NCBI GenBank assembly: GCA_026394565.1
Contig: JAPKYA010000031.1
Coordinates: 1 to 64,000, forward strand
Length of the DNA stretch: 64,000 nucleotides
Source: Methanothrix sp.
Lineage (GTDB): Archaea > Halobacteriota > Methanosarcinia > Methanotrichales > Methanotrichaceae
Direction of reading: 5' to 3'
The first letter of the stretch is position 1. Every line of letters starts with the position of its first letter. Below are positions 48,005 to 57,018 of this stretch, piece by piece. Made by a program: the position numbers and the translations under genes. Under the pieces are notes generated by a model. The model worked only from the letters and a program-made list of their open reading frames with translations, did no database searches and was not told the origin of the DNA.

Positions 48005-50167
48005 CTAATCATCGATTACAAGCTGATAATAATCTCCGAAATCCCCTGGGCTGCAGATCTTGCCGATCTTGCGCATCTCCTTCCAGGCAGCTTTCACCAG
48101 ATGCTTCATGCCGATCACTCCAGAGTCCTCGGCGGCCAGGAAGGCAGCTGCGACCAGGATGTTCTTGATGCTGCCCCCGGCCAGCTTGAGCTTCTTCGCC
48201 AGGAACTCGATGTCCAGGTCATCCCCAACTGGAGCCTCAGCCGGCAGGAGAGTATTCCATATCTGCAGCCTGTAATCCTCTTCAGGAAACGGAAACTCGA
48301 CCACGAACTGCATCCTGCGCAAGAAGGCCTCGTCCATGTTCCTGCTCAAGTTCGTGGCCAGGATGACAATCCCCTCATGCTCCTCCATCTTCTGCAAGAG
48401 GTAGGAGATCTCCACGTTGGCATATCTGTCGTGGGCGTCCTTGACATCGCTCCTCTTGCCGAAGAGGGCATCCGCCTCGTCGAAGAAGAGTATGGCATTG
48501 CTCTCCTCCGCCTCCTCGAAGATCCTCCTGAGGTTCTTCTCAGTCTCACCGATGTACTTGCTCACCACTGAGGAGAGGTCGATCTTGTAGAGGTCGAGGC
48601 CGATCTCACTGGCCAGAGCCTCGGCAGCCATGGTCTTTCCAGTCCCGCTCGACCCGGAGAACAGCACATTCAGCCCGCGGCCCAGGGAGAGCTTCCTCTC
48701 AAATCCCCAGTCGACATAGACCCTCTCCCGGTTCTTTATGTGGCTTTCAATCTCCCAAAGCTGCTCCATTTTATCCGGCGGCAGGACGACCTCATCCAGC
48801 CTCCTTCTCGGCTCTATCCTGCGGGCCAGGCTGGAGAGGCTGCGGCTCGACTCCATCCGGCAGGCCCTGTAGACGTCATCGATGCCTGGGTTCTGCCTGC
48901 CCTCCAGGGCTGCATTGCTCCGGGCTGAGGCGAAAGCGTCCAGCACCCGCCCAGGTGTGAGCCTGAATCTGGCTGCAATCTCAGAGGCTATGCGGTCTCC
49001 AGATTCTGGGCCGATAAGCCCCTGCCAGATCCTACTCCGGACTTCGTAGTCGGCTGCCGGGATTTCTATGACCGTGGTTCTTGCCTGGAGATGGCCTTTG
49101 AAATGGACAGGAATCTGGCTGGTCAGGAGAACCGGGCCTGAGAACTCATGAAGCGCCCTCCGAAGGGCGGCCCTGATTCTCCCCTTGCCTGCCTCCTCTC
49201 CCAGTGCATCATACCCCTCGATGAGCACAGGGGATGATCTTATGGCCGCCCTGGAAAAGCTCATCTTTATCCTGGATGCGGCCTCTTCCTCGTCCAGGGC
49301 ATCGATATCGATTATAACAGGCCTTCTCCCCAATCTGCTGCAGATGAGGTTCGCAAGAGCCCTCCTGCCCGATCCTCTTGCCCCCTGGAGGATGCATATC
49401 CATCCCTGCTCCATCCCATCTTCAAGAAGCTGCTCTGCCAGCATCAGCCCTTTGCGATAGATCTCTTCAGGCAAAGTCTCCTGCAAAAGAAGGCCCTCCG
49501 CTAAGGCTGATCTCTCTTGACCCCCCCTGTCCCCAGCACCCATTATGAATTCCAGGACATCAGGGCTGAGAACAAGGCCTGTGGAAAGGCCCAGGTCCCT
49601 GCCGTCTGCCGCCGTAAGTACGGCATGCCTCATCAGTGCCGACCCTGGCAGAAAGAGCCTTCTCATCTCCATCCGCTCTCTGGGTGTGGAGATGGACTCA
49701 ATGATCAGGCCCGGGCTGGGTCGTCCCCGGCTCAGGTCATCATGCAGATAACCGAAGATCTTTCTATACTTCGGGTCCAGCTCAAAGGAAGCGGAGAAGA
49801 CGACAATGTCCGTTTCCGCTCTGCAGAGGCCGAGGTTTTTTGCCATCCTCTGCAAAGCAGGCTCAAACCCTGCCTCAAGGCTTTTTTTCAGCCTCGTCTC
49901 GATGCCTGCCAAAGCCTCCTCGGCCCTCTCGTTCCAGGCCCCGGCCTCTTCTCCACTCGCGGGATGTTCCTGCCTCCCATTTGAGAGGAGAGATGCCGCC
50001 TCCTCATCAGAGACGTACATTCCCCGCAAGGGATCGTCCGCCCTGCACCTGGCCCTCTGCACGGAGATCTCGAGAATCAAGTCGAGCCTTTGCAGCTCGT
50101 CTTTCAAGTACTGGATGTCGTTCTGGTAAGGAGAGAAGGTCTCTTGATATCTGCTGACGTCTGACAA
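48005..50167 (-). CDS. Two-domain AAA+ ATPase of eCIS type (Afp15-like), TTG start
   Basis: N-terminal LQGARGSGRRALANLI; C-terminal FSGSSGTGKTMAAEALASEIGLDLYKIDLSSVVSKYIGETEKNL...ILFFDEADALFGKRSDVKDAHDRYANVEISYLLQKMEEHEGIVILATN. SD-like GAGGAG upstream of TTG. Confidence 0.9.
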   Translation of the reverse strand: MSDVSRYQETFSPYQNDIQYLKDELQRLDLILEISVQRARCRADDPLRGMYVSDEEAASLLSNGRQEHPASGEEAGAWNERAEEALAGIETRLKKSLEAGFEPALQRMAKNLGLCRAETDIVVFSASFELDPKYRKIFGYLHDDLSRGRPSPGLIIESISTPRERMEMRRLFLPGSALMRHAVLTAADGRDLGLSTGLVLSPDVLEFIMGAGDRGGQERSALAEGLLLQETLPEEIYRKGLMLAEQLLEDGMEQGWICILQGARGSGRRALANLICSRLGRRPVIIDIDALDEEEAASRIKMSFSRAAIRSSPVLIEGYDALGEEAGKGRIRAALRRALHEFSGPVLLTSQIPVHFKGHLQARTTVIEIPAADYEVRSRIWQGLIGPESGDRIASEIAARFRLTPGRVLDAFASARSNAALEGRQNPGIDDVYRACRMESSRSLSSLARRIEPRRRLDEVVLPPDKMEQLWEIESHIKNRERVYVDWGFERKLSLGRGLNVLFSGSSGTGKTMAAEALASEIGLDLYKIDLSSVVSKYIGETEKNLRRIFEEAEESNAILFFDEADALFGKRSDVKDAHDRYANVEISYLLQKMEEHEGIVILATNLSRNMDEAFLRRMQFVVEFPFPEEDYRLQIWNTLLPAEAPVGDDLDIEFLAKKLKLAGGSIKNILVAAAFLAAEDSGVIGMKHLVKAAWKEMRKIGKICSPGDFGDYYQLVIDD

Positions 50168-50178
50168 GGTCTCCTCTT

Positions 50179-50208
50179 AAAAAAAAAGGGGCGCTCGGTC
50201 TCGCCCCC
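50179..50208 (-). terminator. Hairpin plus T-tract between the structural genes and the AAA ATPase gene
   Basis: On the minus strand GGGGCG-8 nt-CGCCCC followed by nine T residues. Confidence 0.65.
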
Positions 50209-50213
50209 TATCT

Positions 50214-50420
50214 CTATTGGCTCTTCTCAGGTGGCTTTTCGGCCACAGCGCCCTCAACCTTAAGCATCTCCTCAAGGATCTGTACCGCTCCGCTGATGCG
50301 AAGCAGCGTCTGGCGGACCTGCTCGCGCCTGGCGTCAAGATCGGAGAGCATCTTCTCTCCCTGCTCATACTCAGCCTTCAGTTCATCGAGGCGCTTTTCT
50401 AACTGCTCTCTCATGATCAA
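50214..50420 (-). CDS. Small coiled-coil protein
   Basis: MREQLEKRLDELKAEYEQGEKMLSDLDARREQVRQTLLRISGAVQILEEMLK; located inside the eCIS operon. Confidence 0.65.
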   Translation of the reverse strand: MIMREQLEKRLDELKAEYEQGEKMLSDLDARREQVRQTLLRISGAVQILEEMLKVEGAVAEKPPEKSQ

Positions 50421-50461
50421 TTCTCCTTAAGTGCGTGAAATACAGGCATGGTAATTTTTGC

Positions 50462-53083
50462 TCATTTTATAGCAGCCTTTCTCTCCAAATGCTCGATCCT
50501 CTCGTTTAGCCCTTTGATTATCGAGTTCAATTCCTTGACTGCCTCGACCAGAACGGTGGAGAACCTGCCGTAATCAATCCCCAGATAGCCTTTATCGCCC
50601 CAGTCCATCACAACCTCCGGGAAGACGGCCTCTACCTCCTGGGCTATCAATCCTATCTCTCTTCGGTCGGTGCAGCCGCCCAGGGATTTGTAAACATCAT
50701 TCCATTCGAAGTACACTGCACGAATCTTCTCAAGCCTGGAGAGGACATCGTTAAGCGGCTCTATACTTGTTTTGAGCCTCAAGTCGGAACTGGTTGGAAT
50801 CTTCCCTGCAGCGCCGACATTCCCATCTCTATCGACCCAGAATTTGTCTCCTCCTGCCCATAGACGAGCCGTCCCCAGCATTGCATGCCAGACCCACCTC
50901 TGGCCGTTTGCACCGTTTTCCACAAAGGCTCCATTATTGGGAGCATCCTTGTTAGCGAAGGAGAAGCCGGCAGTTGGGCCGCCTCCACTGTGGATTTCGC
51001 TTCCCTCTACATGCAGCATCCTCTTGGGATCAGTCGTGCCTATCCCCACGGCTCCGCCTGAGGTGATCCTCATCCTCTCCTTCTGGTCCTCTATCTTACC
51101 TCCCGTGAAGAACCTGTGCATGCCGTACTGATGGTAATCAGTTACATTTCCTGCGCCATCCTGACCAATTCTGAAGAATATCGAGTGGTTCATATCGAAG
51201 CTATAGATCAATCCTCCGCCATCAACCGAGTTCAGCTTCAGCCCCACATTATCGGCTTCTTTTACCCCCTTCAGTGGCCCGTGGTTGATCTCCACGCCTT
51301 TCACTCTGTTGCTGCCCGCACCGATGTAAACGAAGTGCTCGGAATGATCGTTCTGGAATCCGATGTGGAAGTTGCTGCCGGTCCAATCGATCACCCGCCC
51401 CTTCACCTCCAGCTCGTCCCAGTTCCCCTTGAGAACCACTGCCTGGGAGCCGGCCCTGATGTCTCCATAGATCCGGCGAGAGGCGTTTCCACTGAATGTG
51501 ATGCCGCCGGCAAGATTGAGGTTGCCGTCTTTATCCACAGCCAATTTGTCCCCTGCCGCCCATAGACGTGCCGTCCCTCCCGCAGCATACCAGACCCATC
51601 TCTGGCCGTCTGCACCGCTATCAACATAAGCTCCATTGTTGGGAGCATCGCGGTTGGCAAAGGAGAATCCACCAAAGCCACCATTCGTATTGCCGCTATG
51701 GATTTCACTACCATCTACATGCAGAGTTCGCTTTGGATCAGTCGTGCCTATTCCCACCGTTCCGCTAGCGGTGATTCTCATTCTTTCCGCCTGATTCTCG
51801 AGAGCTCCGCCCGAGAAAAACCTGTGGGTGCCGAACTGATGGTAATCTGTGACATTACCTGCTCCATCCTGACCTATTCTAAAGAATATGGAATGGTCCA
51901 AATTAAATCCACAGATCACACCTCCGCCATCCGCTGAGATTAGCTTCAAGCCCACATTATCCGCGACCTTTACTCCCTTCTGTGGGCCGTGGCTTACTGT
52001 AATATTGCCGTTCTTGTCCACAACCAATTTGTCGCTTCCCGCCCATAGACGGGCTGCCTGCCCCCATGCATACCAGTTCCACCTCTGGCCGTCCGCACCG
52101 CTATCCACAAAGGCTCCATTATTGGGAGCATTGCGGTTGGCGAAGGAAAAGCCAGCCCCTGTGCCGCTGCTGTGGATCTCGCTGCCTTCTACGTGCAATG
52201 ATCGCTGTGGATTGACTGTATTGATACCTGCATAGCCTCCCGGCTTTAGAAATAGCCTTCCGTCGAGCACACCCGTTTCAACGAAATTCAGCCCCGGATT
52301 ATTGCCCCCTAAGTTCTGGTTGATGTGCCACTTGGTTTTCCCATTTGAATCTTCAAAGCTTATGAGCTCCTGGCACACACCCCTAGCTCTGACAGCTAGT
52401 GGGCTGCTAGGGCTCGCAGTGCCGATCCCAATGTTCCCCGCCTCGCTCACAGAAAGGGATCTGAAGAGCGGATTGATCCTCAAAGCGGTCCTCAGGTCCT
52501 TTAGGGATGTTATCGCGGCCCCGTTCCTCTCCATGGAGGCAATGACATAGTAATGATGGAAGGGCTCCGGCTTCAGCTCCTTGCCTGTCTCATTCACCAA
52601 CACTCTCCATTCTATCATCTGCCGGGCAGAGGTCTCGATCTTTACATCCTGGTTGTTCTTCAGATCATCCGTCCCGTGTACCTCCGAGATCCACAGGTCG
52701 ATGTAAACTAAATCCGTCCTCTTCTCTGGGGGTATTGTCAGTGGTGGGACAGCCTTCTGCTTGAGGTAGGTGATATCAGCCCGGTTCACGGCCTCAAAGC
52801 CGTCTACGAGACAGCGCCCCATGCTGATATTGAAGTCATCGACCTTGCCGGCAATCAGGGTTATGGCAAAGCCGTTGTCCGGGGTGCCGTCTCCCAGATA
52901 CTTATCCCGCAATACCCAATCCTGGTATCTCCTGATATCCTCCAGCTCATTCCAGTCCCTGTCCAGCAGGGGAACGCCCTGTTGCAGCCTTATGCCGATG
53001 TAATCCTTTGTCTCATCGAAGGTGTCGTTCCCATTGTTGGAGAAGTTGCCCTTCTGATCGCTCATCCAGAATGATTTTGCCAT
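50462..53083 (-). CDS. Tail-fibre protein with repeat modules and C-terminal peptidase_S74 intramolecular chaperone
   Basis: N-terminus KDYIGIRLQQGVPLLDRDWNELEDI (DUF6519-like); three LHVEGSEIHS...GFSFANRxAPNNGAFVDSGADGQRWxW modules; C-terminus SSDLRLKTSIEPLNDVLSRLEKIRAVYFEWND...IGLIAQEVEAVFPEVV. Confidence 0.88.
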   Translation of the reverse strand: MAKSFWMSDQKGNFSNNGNDTFDETKDYIGIRLQQGVPLLDRDWNELEDIRRYQDWVLRDKYLGDGTPDNGFAITLIAGKVDDFNISMGRCLVDGFEAVNRADITYLKQKAVPPLTIPPEKRTDLVYIDLWISEVHGTDDLKNNQDVKIETSARQMIEWRVLVNETGKELKPEPFHHYYVIASMERNGAAITSLKDLRTALRINPLFRSLSVSEAGNIGIGTASPSSPLAVRARGVCQELISFEDSNGKTKWHINQNLGGNNPGLNFVETGVLDGRLFLKPGGYAGINTVNPQRSLHVEGSEIHSSGTGAGFSFANRNAPNNGAFVDSGADGQRWNWYAWGQAARLWAGSDKLVVDKNGNITVSHGPQKGVKVADNVGLKLISADGGGVICGFNLDHSIFFRIGQDGAGNVTDYHQFGTHRFFSGGALENQAERMRITASGTVGIGTTDPKRTLHVDGSEIHSGNTNGGFGGFSFANRDAPNNGAYVDSGADGQRWVWYAAGGTARLWAAGDKLAVDKDGNLNLAGGITFSGNASRRIYGDIRAGSQAVVLKGNWDELEVKGRVIDWTGSNFHIGFQNDHSEHFVYIGAGSNRVKGVEINHGPLKGVKEADNVGLKLNSVDGGGLIYSFDMNHSIFFRIGQDGAGNVTDYHQYGMHRFFTGGKIEDQKERMRITSGGAVGIGTTDPKRMLHVEGSEIHSGGGPTAGFSFANKDAPNNGAFVENGANGQRWVWHAMLGTARLWAGGDKFWVDRDGNVGAAGKIPTSSDLRLKTSIEPLNDVLSRLEKIRAVYFEWNDVYKSLGGCTDRREIGLIAQEVEAVFPEVVMDWGDKGYLGIDYGRFSTVLVEAVKELNSIIKGLNERIEHLERKAAIK

Positions 53084-53122
53084 AGCTGAGACTCCCTTGA
53101 TCTAGATTATATTCACAATTGA

Positions 53123-53626
53123 CTATTTAATTTCCTTCGCTGGAAAATCGATCACTATATCTCTGACGAGCTTGGTTGTCTCGTCCTTGGTGATCGGATC
53201 GTGGGTGACATAGTCCACGAAGAACATCATCTCTGGATTGAATATCCCATCTTTGAAATCAATGCCGAAGAGAGCGAACCTTGAAAAGTCCAGTGTCTCG
53301 CTCGATGGGACTCCCTTGTCGAAGGAGACCTCGACCCTTATCTTCCTGGTTACTGATCTTACCACCTTGTCTCCTTCGTCCAGATAACTGATATCCTTAT
53401 CTGGATCAACCTTCTTCGCCCAGACCCACCTGCCGCCCTCGATCTTCAATGGATCCTTGGGGTCCTCCTTCCTTCCTGCGAATAGAGCTTTGACATCCTT
53501 TTTAAACTCAACCTGGCCGCCGGCACCCCCACCTCCAACAGCGATATAGTCGATGCCAGTCATCCTGCTGAAGTCCTTCTTCATCACAGCCGCCAGAAAC
53601 TTTCCGTAATCCTCATCAATTGCCAT
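53123..53626 (-). CDS. Conserved phage-tail/eCIS operon hypothetical protein
   Basis: Clean ORF within the operon, IDYIAVGGGGAGGQVEFKKDVKALFAGRKEDP. Confidence 0.6.
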   Translation of the reverse strand: MAIDEDYGKFLAAVMKKDFSRMTGIDYIAVGGGGAGGQVEFKKDVKALFAGRKEDPKDPLKIEGGRWVWAKKVDPDKDISYLDEGDKVVRSVTRKIRVEVSFDKGVPSSETLDFSRFALFGIDFKDGIFNPEMMFFVDYVTHDPITKDETTKLVRDIVIDFPAKEIK

Positions 53627-53685
53627 ATTTTCCTCCTAGAGTCATGCAAATGCATTTGGATCAGAGATGAAAGGTAAAAAGCCGC

Positions 53686-54993
53686 TCAGGCAGGCAGAAG
53701 TCTGGCTATCCCTCTATGGTAGCTTCTGTTCTCTGGGCTGTTGGTTACTCCTGCCGCCACTGCATTATAGCTCCTCAAGACCGTAAAGCTCGCGCTGTCC
53801 GTGTAGCCGAGGGAAGAGGGCCAAGGCCTCTCCCGGGTGTACTTCGTGATGGCGATTCCCGCCCTTTCGACTATGAGATCGATTGCATGCGAACTCCTCG
53901 TCGGCTCCAGGTTCTCGATAAGGATCTTGGCCTTGACGAAGACCGGCAGGAAAGAATCGATTATCCTGTGCAGGTCGTCCCTGTCCACAGGAAGACCCTC
54001 GTTGCCCACGAGGAGGACATAAATGCCGACGGTGTTCGGCGAGTAAAGACCTTCAGAGCTCGTGTCTGTGACATAGTGGATCTTGTCCTGGAATCTTCCT
54101 ACAGAAGAGAGGTCCATCTTCTCAGTGTCCACCGTCCTCGAGATCCTCCTGACAGTTGAGCTGCATTCTCCTCCGGAGGCAGGACCCTCGACCATCTCCT
54201 CAAGCATGCTCTCCATGCCGTAGGTCCTGAAGATGTTCTTTGCAAACTCCCTGACGCAGCACCTCCTACCTGTCAGAGTCTCTGCCAGGGCCTTCAGCCC
54301 TCGAGCCGTGCCCTTCCATTTGTAAAGCTCCACTGCTTTTGCTAAATACTCCCTGTTCCGCTCCCCCATCAGCTCATAAAGGTCCAGCGCCAGCCATTCT
54401 GCCAGCCAGGGCAAAAAAGGGGCCGGGGCAGAGATGGGATCGATGAAGGCTGGAATCCTCGATATCAGCTCCTCGCTCTCCTGAAGATCGGACTCGAATA
54501 TGGCAAGAAACCTCTCCAGGAACCTCCGACTCGCCTCGTCTTCCTGATAGGCCGCAGGAAGATACCTCAGATATGAGGACCTTGGATAGTAGATCAGGAT
54601 CTGGGAGAGCATGGGGCTCACAATTCCTTCTCTGCTGAGATGGACTGTCGCCTCGATGAACCTGCCCTTTATTTCCCCTTTGTCCGGACCCATGATGAGG
54701 GCGTCCCTCTCACCATCCTTCAAGGTCGCCTTTCCCTCATGGACAAAAGTTGTGCCGTCATTCGATCCTCTGAAAGATAAGCTGATGCTTGAGTTCTCAG
54801 GGATATATGCGTCAATCACGACACGGTGCCATGTGCAGTCGACCTGGCCGCTGTCGAGAAGCCCGAAGGTGTAAGACCCATCCTTCTCGGAACCCAGGAG
54901 AGCAAGCCTGCCTTTTTCATCTGCCCCGAGATTTCCCTGAGATAGCCCCTTCCAGTCCTCCGGGGTCAGCGCCCTGAACCTGATCTGCTCCAC
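53686..54993 (-). CDS. Phage tail protein I-like baseplate component
   Basis: YLRYLPAAYQEDEASRRFLERFLAIFESDLQESEELISRIPAFIDPISAPAPFLPWLAEWLALDL...YKWKGTARGLKALAETLTG. Confidence 0.85.
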   Translation of the reverse strand: MEQIRFRALTPEDWKGLSQGNLGADEKGRLALLGSEKDGSYTFGLLDSGQVDCTWHRVVIDAYIPENSSISLSFRGSNDGTTFVHEGKATLKDGERDALIMGPDKGEIKGRFIEATVHLSREGIVSPMLSQILIYYPRSSYLRYLPAAYQEDEASRRFLERFLAIFESDLQESEELISRIPAFIDPISAPAPFLPWLAEWLALDLYELMGERNREYLAKAVELYKWKGTARGLKALAETLTGRRCCVREFAKNIFRTYGMESMLEEMVEGPASGGECSSTVRRISRTVDTEKMDLSSVGRFQDKIHYVTDTSSEGLYSPNTVGIYVLLVGNEGLPVDRDDLHRIIDSFLPVFVKAKILIENLEPTRSSHAIDLIVERAGIAITKYTRERPWPSSLGYTDSASFTVLRSYNAVAAGVTNSPENRSYHRGIARLLPA

Positions 54994-57018
54994 TCAGACT
55001 CCCCCAGCGACTCCTGGCGCCTCGCCGATTTTCGATCTGTCCATTGCCTTGATCTCTGAAGATCCCAGATAAGCAAGCCCTCTGGCAGGCACATCCACGT
55101 CTGCTGCTTTCCACTCTCTATCGCCCTCCTTCAGAGAAATCCCCACCACATAGTCCACCCCTTCCACGCCGTCTATCAGATTGTAGATCTCGGACAGGTA
55201 GACGGGCCTGCCAAAAGGCCATCCCTTGCCGTCGTCGCCCCCCACAAGGGGATCCAGAAACTCGCTGATCCTCTGTTCGACTTTGCTTAAAACCGCCCTC
55301 GGGTCCTGGCCGGCAAGGGGCATCACATTGGCCCGGACTGATACTTTTACGTATACGGGCGGATAGACGAAGATCTCAGTGGTGAGGAGGCGCCTTCTGT
55401 CCAGATAGTCATGGACTGTCCGAAGGATAGCGGAGCTTGGTTGCGGCTGGGGACTGGAGCTCTCAGGGACGATGACTACTGTGATGGTGTTAAAGACTCT
55501 CTCCTTGTGGGCAGGATGGTACATGGGCACTGCCTTAGCCCTTTTTATCTTGACCCCGGGCGTCTCGACGGCAAGCCTCTCGTAGTCCTCTGCTGTAACC
55601 GCTCTTTTACCCCTTCTGAGGTCGTCCCTGGCCCGGGACACGGCCTTCTCCAGTGTCTCCTCCGCAGTCCCGCCCTCTGCAACCCTTATGTTCTCCACTG
55701 ATACTGAGTCCAGCAATTCCCCCTCGACAACCTTCATGGCATGGGCAGGCACGTTGCCCTTCGGACCGCCTCCCATACAATAGCTTGCGTTTATGCTGCT
55801 CCCCCTGGTGGGGATCTTCCCGTGCACCCCGTCACCGAAGGTTATCTTCCCCCGGACAGTGTCCATGATATAGCTGCTGTCCTGGGGGCGGGAGGCATCG
55901 AAGTCAGGAACCCTCGTCCACTCCGTCTCCTTCCCGTTTGATGTTGTAGTTAGGCGAAATACCTCCTGGATCGGCTGGTCTTTGAGACCCAGGGTCATTG
56001 CAGGCTGCCCGTCTTCTGCAGGATCGACACCAACTTCTCGAGACATTGTCCTTCCCTGGAGGGCCGGCGTTGTGTTCAGGAGCACCTGATCGATTTTGGG
56101 AGATGCGGTATGGACCCTCTGCCCCTCTCCCTCCTCTACCCCCACCAAGGCCCTGATCCTGCACCTTATGAGGAAGAGATTTTTTTTCGAGATTTCCCAG
56201 AAGAGGTCTGAGGATGCAATGGAAGGATCATCCGGCACATCCAGCTTGATAGTTCCCGAGTAAGTAAGCCCCCGGGTCTCATCGCTTGCAGGAGCTACCT
56301 TGATCTCCAACCATTTATTGCCGCCACCTAGAGCGACCTCCCAAACGAGAGTCCATGAGCTGTAGAGCCTGAAGTCCTCGTCATCCGCTCCAGGCCAGGG
56401 CGGCTCATCCCTCAGATAGAAGGCAAGTGTGATAGACTGGCCCTTCGGGCTGCTGTCCAGCCCTATGTAGAGGGCATCTCCTTCCTGGGGGCTGCTATCA
56501 ATCCCCATATCTCCTTCCTGGGGACTTTGGCCGAAGGCATGAAAGTATACATATTCAATGAGGTTGGCAGAGGTGTTGTCTATGACCTTCCCACCTCTTC
56601 CGCAGACCGAGAATATCCGCAATATGGAAGCGCCTGTCACAAATATATCCTTCTGGGTCTCGAAGGGCAGAGGGCTCCCATCGGCATCCTCGGCGAGAAG
56701 CACTGTGCCCCTGGGGACATAAACGGGGGCTCTCCCCTTTTTGAGGGAGAATGTGACATCGACCCTCGCTCTGCCTGAAGCTTTGGGAAGGCCGCCTCCA
56801 AGGAGCTTGAGAAACTTGCCCAGGCTTCTCTCTCCCACCCGATTCAGCCTATAGACCTGCATCTCGGAGATCCAGGCTAAAAGCTCTATAAATGTGATAC
56901 CGGGATCCGATTTATTGTGATCCGTCCACGCTGGAGCGTAGACCGGTATGCGAGATACAGCTTCTCTGACGAGTTTCTCGAAGGTCAGGTCGTCCAGATT
57001 CTCAAGGGGCAGCGTCAT
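54994..57018 (-). CDS. Baseplate J-like protein (Afp11/12-like)
   Basis: LTFEKLVREAVSRIPVYAPAWTDHNKSDPGITFIELLAWISEMQVYRLNRV; GDGVHGKIPTRGSSINASYCMGGGPKGNVPA; AVTAEDYERLAVETPGVKIKRAKAV. Confidence 0.9.
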   Translation of the reverse strand: MTLPLENLDDLTFEKLVREAVSRIPVYAPAWTDHNKSDPGITFIELLAWISEMQVYRLNRVGERSLGKFLKLLGGGLPKASGRARVDVTFSLKKGRAPVYVPRGTVLLAEDADGSPLPFETQKDIFVTGASILRIFSVCGRGGKVIDNTSANLIEYVYFHAFGQSPQEGDMGIDSSPQEGDALYIGLDSSPKGQSITLAFYLRDEPPWPGADDEDFRLYSSWTLVWEVALGGGNKWLEIKVAPASDETRGLTYSGTIKLDVPDDPSIASSDLFWEISKKNLFLIRCRIRALVGVEEGEGQRVHTASPKIDQVLLNTTPALQGRTMSREVGVDPAEDGQPAMTLGLKDQPIQEVFRLTTTSNGKETEWTRVPDFDASRPQDSSYIMDTVRGKITFGDGVHGKIPTRGSSINASYCMGGGPKGNVPAHAMKVVEGELLDSVSVENIRVAEGGTAEETLEKAVSRARDDLRRGKRAVTAEDYERLAVETPGVKIKRAKAVPMYHPAHKERVFNTITVVIVPESSSPQPQPSSAILRTVHDYLDRRRLLTTEIFVYPPVYVKVSVRANVMPLAGQDPRAVLSKVEQRISEFLDPLVGGDDGKGWPFGRPVYLSEIYNLIDGVEGVDYVVGISLKEGDREWKAADVDVPARGLAYLGSSEIKAMDRSKIGEAPGVAGGV

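Noticed and set aside
49517-49984. Plus-strand ORFs opposite the AAA ATPase, fibre and baseplate genes
   Set aside because: GC-driven antisense ORFs with no domain features.
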